Assembly (NCBI GenBank): GCA_946894095.1
Contig: OX335641.1
Coordinates: forward strand, 2,188,501-2,252,500
Reading direction: 5' to 3'
Length of the DNA: 64,000 nt
From: Incurvaria masculella
Lineage: Eukaryota; Arthropoda; Insecta; Lepidoptera; Incurvariidae
In this document: piece after piece, positions 55,718 to 64,000 of the stretch
How positions within the stretch are numbered: position 1 is the stretch's first letter
Layout: each line of letters starts with the position of its first letter
Made by a program: the position numbers and the translations under genes
Notes under the pieces: generated by a model
Told to the model about the DNA's origin: nothing
The model's input: the letters and a program-made list of their open reading frames with translations, nothing else
Databases searched by the model: none

Positions 55718-56017
55718 ATGCACCACTGTCTTTCTCTTTCCGAGTTCGATAAATGCATTTCGTCACGAATGCGAGCTGCTCCATGATTCGGAATCCATGT
55801 AAAACTGTAGGTCCCCTTCCCCTACTAGGTGGTAGGGTTTAAGCCCGAACGGGTTGGTACCATCGCATTGGATGAAAAGATGGTCGAAGCGGCAATGAAA
55901 AATTGTCCGTGTTTTCCATCCAGTTCAATGTAGCCGTGCTCATAAAGAGAAGGTCCTGGCATGGCACCTAATTCCTTTGGGAATGTGGTGTATTGGGCTA
56001 ATATCATAACGGTAGTT
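55718..56017 (+). mobile_element. headless tRNA-type SINE
   Basis: Starts at tgcaccactgtctttctctt, just after the tRNA-like head, and runs to ggtagttgtatgg. A 35-bp inverted echo (accttcccttttatgagcac) follows at 56027-56062. Confidence 0.7.
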
Positions 56018-56062
56018 GTATGGTGGACCTTCCCTTTTATGAGCACGGCTACATTGAACTGG

Positions 56063-56515
56063 TTCAATGTCAACAGTTTACCTACTTGTTTCCCTTTTAC
56101 TATGGCTTCACAGCAATCGCCCTGGAATGTGCTACTGGACTAATGTCGTCGATGGTACCCATGCACGCAATGGTAAGTGCACACCTACGAATTTATAATT
56201 TCGTCGTCAGCGCGGAGACGACGACAGCGGAGGCGGCAGCGCGGAGGCTGCGGCGGCTTCTAACGGAGCGAGGTGCACTCCGCACGTACCTCGCTCCGCT
56301 CGCGCGCAGTGCACCTTGCCCCTCGCTACATACTCGTACTACCGGCGCCGCGTCTTTGCGTTCGCGGAGCGAACTTTTTATTGGGGTAAACATGAATACG
56401 TAGTTTTTTGAGAAAAAAATCATTTTAACTCGGACAAAAAAAATTAATTCCCAATGTACCAACGCTAATAGGTTCACTATAACACATTGATTCAACCTTC
56501 AACAAAATAGCCCTG
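56063..56515. other. GC-rich island without a supported gene
   Basis: 56200-56385 is CpG-rich (gcggaggcggcagcgcggag) and contains a short inverted repeat (cggagcgaggtgca / gcgcagtgcacc). ORFs on both strands overlap it; none has a domain or matching splice sites. Confidence 0.35.
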
Positions 56516-57245
56516 TATATTTTAAATAATCTACAAGCCGCATAGGGTTGATTCAGTATCTGATATAGAATAACTTTTGCTAAGAATGTAGTATGTTTTT
56601 TTTTTGTTCCATTTGATTTTTTGAGAAATTTAACCAGTACGTTCTTCCCAGTATTGTAACAACTTTTGCGAAGAAACTATGCATCTATCGGTAATGGTTT
56701 CCAAGAAAAGTGCACCAACTCTTCAACTGCCTAAATAATAGATGTCAACCACGGGGCAAAATGAAATGAAATGAAATGAAATTGACCTTACTGTGACCCA
56801 CTGACGCAAGACACAATTTATCGCCGCGCGCGCCGCGTGCGCTGACAGGGTACAGCTCCCTGCTGCCTCTCTCACTGAAGGACGTTTGTTTTCGTTGTGA
56901 AAGCAATATTAGTAGTAGGTAGCAGCTCTAGGTCAGTGGCGCGCATCGGACTTATTCATCGGACGCGAGTGCCGATCGGGCGGAAAAGGATGCAAACATG
57001 CTTAGGTACACCGACCAAGTATAGAGAAGCACGATATGTACATACCTACCTACATTACAGCTGCGCCTCTACCTCTATGGACTATTCGTTCGGCGCGGGT
57101 CGTCAAAACGGGAACGAAACAGTTCGCGCGCTTTGAATATTTAATCATTTCTTGGAAACCATTACCGATAGGTGCATAGTTTCTTGGCAAAAGTTTTTCT
57201 ATATCAGATACTGAATCAACCCTAAAAGGCTTGTAGATTATTACA
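56516..57245. repeat. foldback element with interrupted left arm
   Basis: aataatctacaagcc...gggttgattcagtatctgat and ctatcggtaatggtttcca in the left arm recur inverted at 57149-57245. The left arm has an extra 90 or so bases bounded by a repeated acttttgc(t/g)aagaa. The loop includes a GC-rich segment (56820-56880). Confidence 0.6.
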
Positions 57246-57321
57246 AAATCAAAATCAATTATTTTAACGCAAATACACACAAATAGAAGAAAAATAAATT
57301 AAAATAAAGGGGGCCCTTTTA

Positions 57322-57501
57322 CAAAAAAAACCGGCCAAGTTCCAGCCCTGTGACAGACGGACGGACGGACAGCGGAGGTTTAGTAATGGGTTCCGTTTTC
57401 ACCTTTTGGGTACGGAACCCTAAAAACGTGATTTTTTTAGGCTTATTCGATGGCACGGAGCCCTTCGTGTGCGAGTCAGACTCGCACTTGGCCGGTTTTT
57501 T
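57322..57501. mobile_element. two family M fragments joined head to head
   Basis: 57322-57426 is a plus-strand copy missing its middle (ccggccaagttccagccctg). 57427-57501 is a minus-strand end (cccttcgtgtgcgagtcaga to ccggtttttt). Confidence 0.7.
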
Positions 57502-58259
57502 GTAAGTATACATGCTAGAAAGCAGTGCAAGTTGCACCTATAATGCCATGAGATATAATTTATACAAGGTACCTTGCGCCGTTTTAGAGTAGGTAGGTAG
57601 CTACATACATATAGGTACATACGTTTCATCCGTCGAGTCCGTTGGTGGAAGGCTCCTTGAAATGGTTTCTTGATCGTGATGTTCGGAGAGTGCATTCTCA
57701 GTCGTTTTTGGGTCTCTCCAAGCGTTATTTCGGCTGTACAATACAAATATTTCATGTAGGTAGGTAGCAACACATCCGTAAATCTACAGATGTACCAATA
57801 TTTCTGTAAATCTACAAATGTACTGCTCGAACTATGTAGAAAAGTTATGTCATGTAGGTAGGTATCTAACCTAAATATTGATTTGAAGTAAAAATGTAGG
57901 TATTTACGGTGTAAAGTATAACTGGCTGAATATTTAGTAGGGTTGATTTGTTATATACCTACCTACCAAATCGTTTGTTTTCATAGTCTGCCTAACTATA
58001 GACGCCTTCAACATAATACTTTGGTCTTCACTTACTCTACATAGGTAGGTACTTAGGAAAATGAATTTACCTCTCAACTCCATAATGTCGTCGCATTGCC
58101 GTGCGAGAACGTTTGATATTCCTGGATCCAGAATATTGATTGGTGTTTAGCGTGCAGTCTCTTCATTTTTTTGAAAAAAATCACTTCACGCTAATAAATA
58201 ATACGTAACTACGATAAAGTCAGTCGTCCGCTCTTCCCAACTTTCGTGTAAATCACATC
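57502..58259. other. no gene; many taggtaggta-type simple repeats
   Basis: (GTAG)n/(CTAC)n motifs are scattered from 57585 to 58060. ORF 57420-57773 is not supported. Confidence 0.4.
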
Positions 58260-58720
58260 AAGCGCAGCGAAACGACTGTAACGTGGCGGCGGGCGGGGGG
58301 CGGCCGTGGTGCCTCCTCCCCCGCCGCCGCCCCTCGCGCCGCCGCCAACCCTAGCGCTCCGGACCATCACGGGCGCTCCCCGCTACGTGAGGATCGCAAC
58401 GATCGCGAGGTACCTCAAGGCGAAGATAGAGCTTCTAGACGACTTCTGACGACTGGCGACGTCGATGTTCATGCGTGTCGACGCTTCACTGGCCCCCCAG
58501 AGACCTGCCTGCAGTAGCAGGCAGCGTATGACACCACGGCCAAGAGGCAAACCGCCAAAAGCCGTTTCTCCCGTCCGCTTACGCGGGCGGAAGAAGACAA
58601 CGAGATGGCGGCGGGCGGCACCGCGGCGGCGGCGGCCCTCCGCCTCTCGCGGGCGAGGCCGCGGGTCGTTTACGCTCGAATCCTACGACTCCTTCGAGCA
58701 ATTGGCTTATCTTTGCATAA
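58260..58720 (+). other. large GC-rich island, possible exon, unresolved
   Basis: The block is strongly CpG-rich (gtggcggcgggcggggggcg). One frame gives A-P-R-Y-V-R-I-A-T-I-A-R-Y-L-K-A-K-I-E-L-L-D-D-F then a stop (about 58375-58447). A separate ATG at 58605 in good context opens 40 codons up to a donor-like AAAG|GTAGAG (about 58723). Frames change between them, so it may be a decayed retrocopy or a 5' exon. I cannot name a product. Confidence 0.3.
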
Positions 58721-59502
58721 AGGTAGAGATCATGGCTGCGAATACGTTACCTACACCAATCTGCCTAAAGATAATCAGAAACGGCTTGATTATATGCAAT
58801 TATATAACAAATGTATGATGTAATCTTGTTGTTATGTCTTATCTGCAGTAATTAAATTTTTCGTCAGCAGGTGACATACTTACCATACAGACCGCAATTC
58901 GTCAAATTTTTAGAGTTCTATACCTAAGTATTTGCATCGATATATGGATAGCTAAATTGTATTTAGGTAGGTACATCAATGAATTTTATTCATATTATAT
59001 TATATTATAATACAGTCCATTCCAAGGAAAATGAAATGTATCCGTAACAATAACTTATTACTTTCTTACAAAAATGTGCCTAGGTATTTAGTGACCCGTT
59101 TTGCTAGTTTTAGCAAAGACAATTGATGTGAACTCTAGCTTTGTAAATATGTATATCGAACAAAATGACTCAAATGCGCTACCCTAGATAATACCAATAA
59201 TTCGGAAGTCAATTTCGGTAGGTACGAGCGCTCCGCACCGCCCCGAATCGCATTCTCCGCCACGGCGCCCGCCGACACCAGGTGCGCTACTAAGAGAGTG
59301 CGCGTCTGTTTCTGTGAGTGTGTGCGTGTCAATAGAGAGATTTGATGGGTTTTTTTCCCAGACTTTGCGTGATAATACAGGGTCCTCATTAATTTTGCGA
59401 CTACTTGAGGTTATGATAATATGATATCCGCTTATAGCAACACACTAATACAAAAAAATAAGGAGCTCTGACCTCAAGTAATTTGTATGGGTCGGAACAT
59501 CC
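58721..59502. other. no gene recognised
   Basis: AT-rich, with a GC-richer patch at 59215-59300. The end of the stretch is the right terminus of the 8.75-kb unit. Confidence 0.4.
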
Positions 59503-59506
59503 TTAA

Positions 59507-59641
59507 CGAAAATCATTCGATTCCTAGACAAGGAATCATATATTGTAAGGATGACACTTATAATCGTCAGACTTAGTTAGTTTACTTGGGGTGCCTCGTC
59601 TAACTTTGCGATTTGGCTAGTACCAGGCCCTTAAGAGGGTA
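59507..59641 (-). mobile_element. Harbinger-like MITE, split copy, second half
   Basis: Continues the copy broken at 50752: cgaaaatcattcgattccta through gctagtaccaggccctta, ending at the TTA/TAA flank. Confidence 0.8.
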
Positions 59642-59740
59642 CACTTTCGTGTCGGTCCACACAAGAAGGAAAAGCTATTTCCTACTCCCTTCCTCAATGT
59701 GTTAACTTAAGGTTTTTACGGTCTGCAATGCCGTGCTTGG

Positions 59741-59778
59741 CCGTCATGTTTCGCCTCCAACGACGGAAGCATCGTCAG
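59741..59778 (-). ncRNA. hammerhead-ribozyme-like core, second copy
   Basis: The minus strand reads CTGACGA, then hairpin GCTTCC/GGAGGC, then GAAAC. The helix sequence differs from the 14521 copy but pairs, so the stem looks kept by selection or by a shared active ancestor. The closing cleavage triplet is not clear. Confidence 0.5.
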
Positions 59779-60290
59779 GGCCACTTCGTTGCCCCGGAGT
59801 TACGTCTAAAAGCCCGGCTCGTCAAACGCTAACTGGCGGGCGTCGGCTGCGAAGATTGTAGGTGTGGGTAGGTTCGGGCTGCCTCGTGGATGCGGGTAGG
59901 TTGTCAATTTGCTGCACCATAGACATATAGGGCTCCGTGCACACATAACTAACGGTATCAGCTGGTGCCACTGTGACTTGTGCGCCCTTCGGTCTATGTT
60001 GAGCAAGTAGTGGAGTCCAAGACGGACAGAGTCTGATACTGTCGTCCCTGTTGAAGTTTGCATGTCTGGAGATTTCAATGGATTCTCGAACCAATCGTGG
60101 CGTATAGTATTTTTCTGCTGCTAGTGTGGTTACTTGGTCGAATCTAATCCAGTCATTACTCCCGCTTTCGAGGACATGCTCACATGTATTAATACTCCGC
60201 TTGGTTTGCCCGATGGATGTAGCTTTTGCCGCAACTACAAGGAATGTTGTACACACCTGGGAGACCGCAGTGGTATCTTATCCCTTTCTT
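59742..60290 (-). mobile_element. Penelope-like element 3' fragment
   Basis: GIY-YIG coding remnant (60290-59822), a short 3' UTR, then the hammerhead-like core. There is no reverse transcriptase and no terminal repeat pair as at 14471-15106. Confidence 0.7.
59822..60280 (-). pseudogene. Penelope-like GIY-YIG endonuclease, C-terminal
   Basis: G-V-Y-N-I-P-C-S-C-G-K-S-Y starts the nuclease (GIY and YIG counterparts). A small indel in the Y-I-G changes frame, then Q-T-K-R-S-I-N-T, W-I-R-F-D-Q-V-T-T-L-A, R-E-S-I-E-I-S-R and N-F-N-R-D-D follow. The C-terminal tail ends Y-N-L-R-S-R-R, similar to the Y-N-L-R-Q-R-R of the 14593 copy. Confidence 0.75.
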
Positions 60291-60627
60291 AAGATACCTA
60301 TTTTATTTAAATTATGCCAACAACTTCATCTTAAAGGACGTAATCGTCTATTTTTTAAAAGTTTTTTATTCACTGAAATGTGAAGTGCTTGACATGAAAC
60401 GGTTTGAATTAAAAAGTATGCAAAATCAAATAGCTTTTAACTCAGCCATAAACGAGAAAAACTTTTTTTTTTATTTATTCAGGAACACAAACAGTTACAC
60501 AAAACATACTAATTTATGAAAACATAGAAGAAATATGAAATCTGACATATTTTGAAGCAGAAAACAGGTTTCTTCTGACGGTAGCCACGCGACATATTTG
60601 TAGGTAAATAATGCGTGTCTTAATTTT
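60291..60627. other. no gene recognised
   Basis: AT-rich sequence. Confidence 0.35.
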
Positions 60628-62134
60628 TAACCGACTTCAAAAAAGGAGGAGGTTCTCAATTCGTCTGTATGTTAATTTTTTGTTTTTTTATGTTTGTTAT
60701 GTATGATATGTTTTTTTTTTTTTACTAATTTTGACACTCGATACATTATGTATCCATATTATTTTTATGATAATTACTACGTGTAGTATGAAATTACTAA
60801 CAAAATAATATTGATTTGATACAATTTCGTATCAATAATGATGAGGGCTCTGTACACCCGAACTGTATTAAAGCATTATTTAACTGTAGGTGTTGGTCAG
60901 AATCTCTTTCAGGAATCTTATTCGTATATGGTTGCTCTCAAACCATTGTACTCTTAATTTTCTGTAGGTGGTAGCATTTAAAGTGTAATATTATATAGTT
61001 TTTTTTTTTAGCTGTAAGAATAATAATGTATTTTGTATTTTGACTCTTTGTTTACAGGTCACTGTAGTAGTTTATGACAGAAATAATCGTATTAAAACTA
61101 AATCGTACAGAGCTTTCACAACTTTTTCATGTTGCCACTGGAGTAGTGCATCGCTTTAAGGTCCCTACTTGCGGCGACGCTGGGTTCGGGTCTCCTCTTT
61201 CCCTAAAATATGGTTGATAGAGGCGATGGCTGTGCCTGGCGTGATGCTCGTGAACGGGTGCTGTTTGTTGGGGACTGGCTTGCTCCAATTGGCAACATTC
61301 TAGATGGCGGGCATGGTCTTTACTAATAAACTGATATTTGTCATGAACTGTTGCATATGACATGAATTGCTGATTCTCGTCAATTCATATTAATTTAGCG
61401 TGTTTATCTGTGAGTCTAAATACTTTTGTAAATTTAGACTAAGTGGACGTTGAAAAAAAAAAAAACCAGCGGAGTTTCTTTCCAGTTCTTCTTCGCTGGG
61501 ATTTCCCAGAACTGGCTAATGATAAAATATGACAAATCCGAGTGCAGTGTACTGTCTATGGATGATGAATAAACAATCAACAATAAACAATAAACAAAGT
61601 TACCTCATAACTTTCGACTGGGTGAACCGATTTTGATGATTTTTATTTGAAAGCTGGTATTTCCAGTGTGGTCCCATTTTAATTTGCTTTAGTTCTGACA
61701 ATGAGAAACGACCATATGACCATGAGAAAATCATATAAGTCTTAAATTTGTATTAAGTATGTGCGCGACAAATGGATGAATGACTCAATATAACGCCAAC
61801 CGATTTCGATGATTCTTTTTTATTGGAAAGGACGTGTACAAATTAGTTAGTGTACTTCTGATTCACTAAAAATTAATAAATAAAAAAAATTAACAAAAAA
61901 ATAACTGACTTGGAAAAAAAAGCAATGAAAAGTAAAAAAAAATATTGCCATTTTTGTATTTACGATTATTGTTATGTTTTGGGTCGGTGTCACCCAAGGT
62001 AGCCAAGGTTCTCTTGACTGGCGCAGCGCGTGCCCGGCTGACGCCGAATCAAAATATAACTGTCGTTACTACAAAAATGGCAATTATTTTTTTTTACTTT
62101 TTAGTGCATTTTCTTCGAAGTCGGTTTTTTTTTT
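60628..62134 (+). repeat. region bounded by aaccgacttc and its inverse
   Basis: The left boundary is aaccgacttcaaaaaaggag, a string common in moth repeats. The right boundary is cgaagtcggttttttttt at about 62115. Between them are ggtgaaccgattttgatgat-type pieces (61620, 61795) and a LINE-like 3' hairpin segment (61250-61570, agcggagtttctttccagtt). It is probably a composite of several insertions. No intact ORF. Confidence 0.4.
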
Positions 62135-62309
62135 TAATTTTTTTAAAATGAAGGCTCTGTAGCACACATTTAAACGATGTCCGATTTTCCTTCGATAAGC
62201 TCGAAGCCCCCCCATCTGAAGGGCCAACACCTTCTGCTTACACATTGGATTTCTTTGGATTCGTACTTTCACAGCTTAAATTAAAAAATCTTCTTGTTTG
62301 GTTTTTATT

Positions 62310-62494
62310 TGTTTTTTTATTTTATCGTTATATTTCGTCGTTATAGCGGCTACAGAAATACACACTCTGTGAAAATTTCAGCTGTCTACCTATTACGGTT
62401 CATGAGATACAGCCCTGTGACAGACGGACGGACGGACAGCGGAGGCTTAGTAATAGGGTTACGTTTGGTACCCTAAAGGTACGGAACCCTAAAC
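62310..62494 (+). mobile_element. family M element, copy 10, 5'-truncated
   Basis: Retains gttatagcggctacagaaat, acagccctgtgacagacgga and the aaaggtacggaaccctaaa end. Confidence 0.75.
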
Positions 62495-63128
62495 ATGAAT
62501 GAAATTCGAAATAGTCCGCATTTTTATTATGGTAAATGATTCGAAACTCGAATGGAATGAATATTTTTGTGGCCAGCATTCTAAATTAAAACGTTTTGAT
62601 TGTGTGACAGAACTAATGACCTGACTAGGTATTTTGACTAATTGATTCTATTCTAAGTGCTCTGCTTTAAATATTATTAATTTGTTTGACAATTAATTAT
62701 AAAATGAGGCTTTCTGAGCGTATCGAGAATACATTCCCCCAGAATTGCTCATGTTTTTATTAATTATAATTCATTAATGGCTTGAAAACATAATTCTAAG
62801 CGCGACACTAAGAAATCGATTAATAATCAATTAAGTTAATTTTAATTAAAATACCCTCATCGCTTATACTGCAGGAGTTAACGTGCGTCAAAGTTTTCCA
62901 AATAATTTAAACGCTGGGGTTTTAATGACAAGGATCAACTATTCCTCCAATCCAATAAAAGGGAAGTCCTAATATGTCACCAAGTTGTGGTATTACCTGC
63001 ACATATACTAGTCTAAGAGATAGACGTACTCTTGGGAAAATTTAGACTGCGACGTTTTTTTAATGAAGATTGTAGTACAATTGTATGTGGTGGTTTTGTT
63101 TTGCCTGTGTCAAATAATTAGCCACACA
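62495..63128. other. unique sequence leading into the natalisin exon
   Basis: No shared repeat. AT-rich and intron-like. Confidence 0.45.
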
Positions 63129-63142
63129 TTTATTTGTTCCAG
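63129..63142 (+). promoter_or_regulatory. 3' splice acceptor before the natalisin start codon
   Basis: A pyrimidine-rich run (tttatttgttcc) ends in AG at 63141-63142. The following 11 bases lead straight into the ATG at 63154. This is a good insect acceptor. It implies that the coding exon is at least the second exon and that the 5' UTR begins elsewhere upstream. Confidence 0.7.
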
Positions 63143-63153
63143 AAATCCTGAAA

Positions 63154-64000
63154 ATGCGAAAACCGTATTTCATCCTTATTCTTATTCACTTTCTTCTAAC
63201 TACACCTCAAATAAGTATCGGTCTCCATAACAAAACTCATGAAGTTAATAATACTCAAGCTTACCAATCGGAGCCGAATGCAGCAAACATCAACGAAGAT
63301 TCTGACGACCAACATCGAGAAAGAAGATCTCTAGAGGATGAAGAAGAAGATAAGCCGTTTTGGGCTAACCGTGGAAAGAGGTTGACAGCAAGTCAAAGTA
63401 TAGATGACGACTCCGACGGGTCAAAAGAGCTGATACCAATAGCAGACGAGAACAACTTACACCATACGGAAAAAAACTTAAGACATGAAGCACCATTCTG
63501 GGGCAATAGAGGCAGAAGAGATTCAAAAGAGACTTTGGAAGAGATCGACTTATCGGATTGGCCTGCAAAAGGTAGAAAAAAACATATTTCTGACTATATT
63601 CTAAAGAAAATCATAAGCAACGGTCAGAAGAAAAATGCTTGCCTTGATGCGAGGCTGTTACCGAAAAATTTTATTTTGAAGTATTATTCACCTGAATATC
63701 TTGATAATTCCAATGAAAGAAGAGAAGTATTTTCAGATCCAACCTGGGGAAATCGCGGAAGACGAGGTTCAGCAGAAATATCAGAAGAAGAGAGCGAAGA
63801 AACTCCATTTTGGGGCAACAGAGGTAGACGGGACAACGACCCACCATTTTGGGGAGCACGCGGAAGAAGAGACGAAGATACTCCATTTTGGGGTGCTCGA
63901 GGAAGAAGAGATGATGACGCACCGTTCTGGGGTGCAAGAGGAAGACGAGACGACGACACACCTTTCTGGGGAGCACGAGGCCGTAGGCAAGATGAAGGAC
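63154..64000 (+). CDS. NTL: natalisin-type neuropeptide precursor, N-terminal part, runs off the window
   Basis: The frame is open from the ATG at 63154 for 282 codons to the window edge. Residues 1-23 form a signal peptide: M-R-K, then a hydrophobic run (FILILIHFLL), with likely cleavage near ISIG/LHNK. Peptide cores follow, each ending Arg-Gly before a dibasic site, so the Gly would become a C-terminal amide: PFWANRG-KR (residue 68), PFWGNRG-RR (114), a worn PTWGNRG-RR (196), PFWGNRG-RR (218), then four tightly spaced PFWGARG-RR copies from residue 231 on. Acidic spacers (DED, DDD) separate the last ones. A degenerate DWPAKG-RKK lies between copies 2 and 3. The FWGxR-amide pattern is known for insect natalisins, tachykinin-like brain peptides linked to mating. 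Ordinary tachykinin-related peptides (FxGxR-amide without the FW pair) are the alternative. The codon after the last visible copy is still open, so more copies or the C-terminus lie outside. Confidence 0.85.
   Translation, partial: MRKPYFILILIHFLLTTPQISIGLHNKTHEVNNTQAYQSEPNAANINEDSDDQHRERRSLEDEEEDKPFWANRGKRLTASQSIDDDSDGSKELIPIADENNLHHTEKNLRHEAPFWGNRGRRDSKETLEEIDLSDWPAKGRKKHISDYILKKIISNGQKKNACLDARLLPKNFILKYYSPEYLDNSNERREVFSDPTWGNRGRRGSAEISEEESEETPFWGNRGRRDNDPPFWGARGRRDEDTPFWGARGRRDDDAPFWGARGRRDDDTPFWGARGRRQDEG

Larger units (their letters stand above)
50753..59502. mobile_element. 8.75-kb TTAA-bounded unit interrupting a MITE
   Basis: The host MITE breaks at TTAA (50749-50752) and resumes at TTAA (59503-59506) with no base lost, so everything between is one insertion or nested set of insertions. 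The ends are imperfect inverted repeats: left ggacgtttcgaaccaaac, right the inverse of ggatgttccgacccatac (13 of 18 match). The right end is identical for about 20 bases to the family P MITE end. Inside are SINEs, family M copies, a tandem array and a palindrome. I see no intact transposase. Confidence 0.65.

Noticed and set aside
63671..63990. Minus-strand ORFs across the natalisin repeats
   Set aside because: They are shadows of the tandem FWGAR coding repeats on the plus strand.

Overview
The window looks like lepidopteran (moth or butterfly) nuclear DNA. It is AT-rich and intron-like. It is crowded with insect mobile elements: mariner, RTE-type LINEs, Penelope-like elements, tRNA-headed SINEs, TTAA-flanked MITEs, and an interspersed element carrying GTCC/GACG microsatellites that I know from Lepidoptera. 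I see no prokaryotic gene structure, no CRISPR array and no operon.

The clearest host gene is at the right edge. From 63154 to the window end an open frame encodes a secreted neuropeptide precursor with a signal peptide and at least eight copies of a W-x-x-R-G core before dibasic sites, mostly P-F-W-G-A/N-R-G-R-R. I call it natalisin. A splice acceptor lies 11 bases upstream of its ATG, so a 5' non-coding exon must lie to the left. The best candidate is at 48000-48108: a TATA box at 47971, a 9-codon upstream ORF and a near-perfect donor. That would make about 15 kb of repeat-rich DNA its first intron. A second host-like signal is a GC-rich N-terminal coding exon on the minus strand (12175-12397) with a donor and an upstream acceptor. 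A GC-rich minus-strand promoter or exon candidate sits at about 28161-28606.

Layout. 1-5 kb: mostly anonymous sequence, a TATA/Inr-like promoter candidate (1591), a 147-bp palindrome, and a SINE split by a Harbinger-like MITE. 5-8 kb: foldback MITEs and a 5'-truncated RTE LINE with a 10-bp target duplication. 8-12 kb: SINE heads and a pair of TTAA MITEs. 14-24 kb: a Penelope-like fragment, five or more microsatellite-bearing elements and LINE tails. 24-29 kb: MITEs interrupting an RTE fragment, and SINEs. 29-33 kb: a 5S-headed SINE and a dead Tc1/mariner relative. 34 kb: a mariner with an intact 341-aa transposase. 35.9-38.9 kb: a young, internally deleted Ty3/gypsy (mag-like) retrotransposon with identical 124-bp LTRs, itself hit by a 1.07-kb DNA element. 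39-49 kb: more MITEs, SINEs and LINE tails, then the candidate promoter. 50.7-59.5 kb: an 8.75-kb TTAA-bounded unit that splits a MITE and holds a 118-bp tandem array, a 1-kb palindrome and a possible transposase-like exon. 59.7-62.5 kb: a second Penelope-like fragment and other repeats. 62.5-64 kb: unique sequence and the neuropeptide exon.

Nothing here works as a pathway. The main biological reading is one neuropeptide gene with a very long repeat-filled upstream region, possibly one opposite-strand gene, and a layered record of transposon insertions whose order can be read from nesting.
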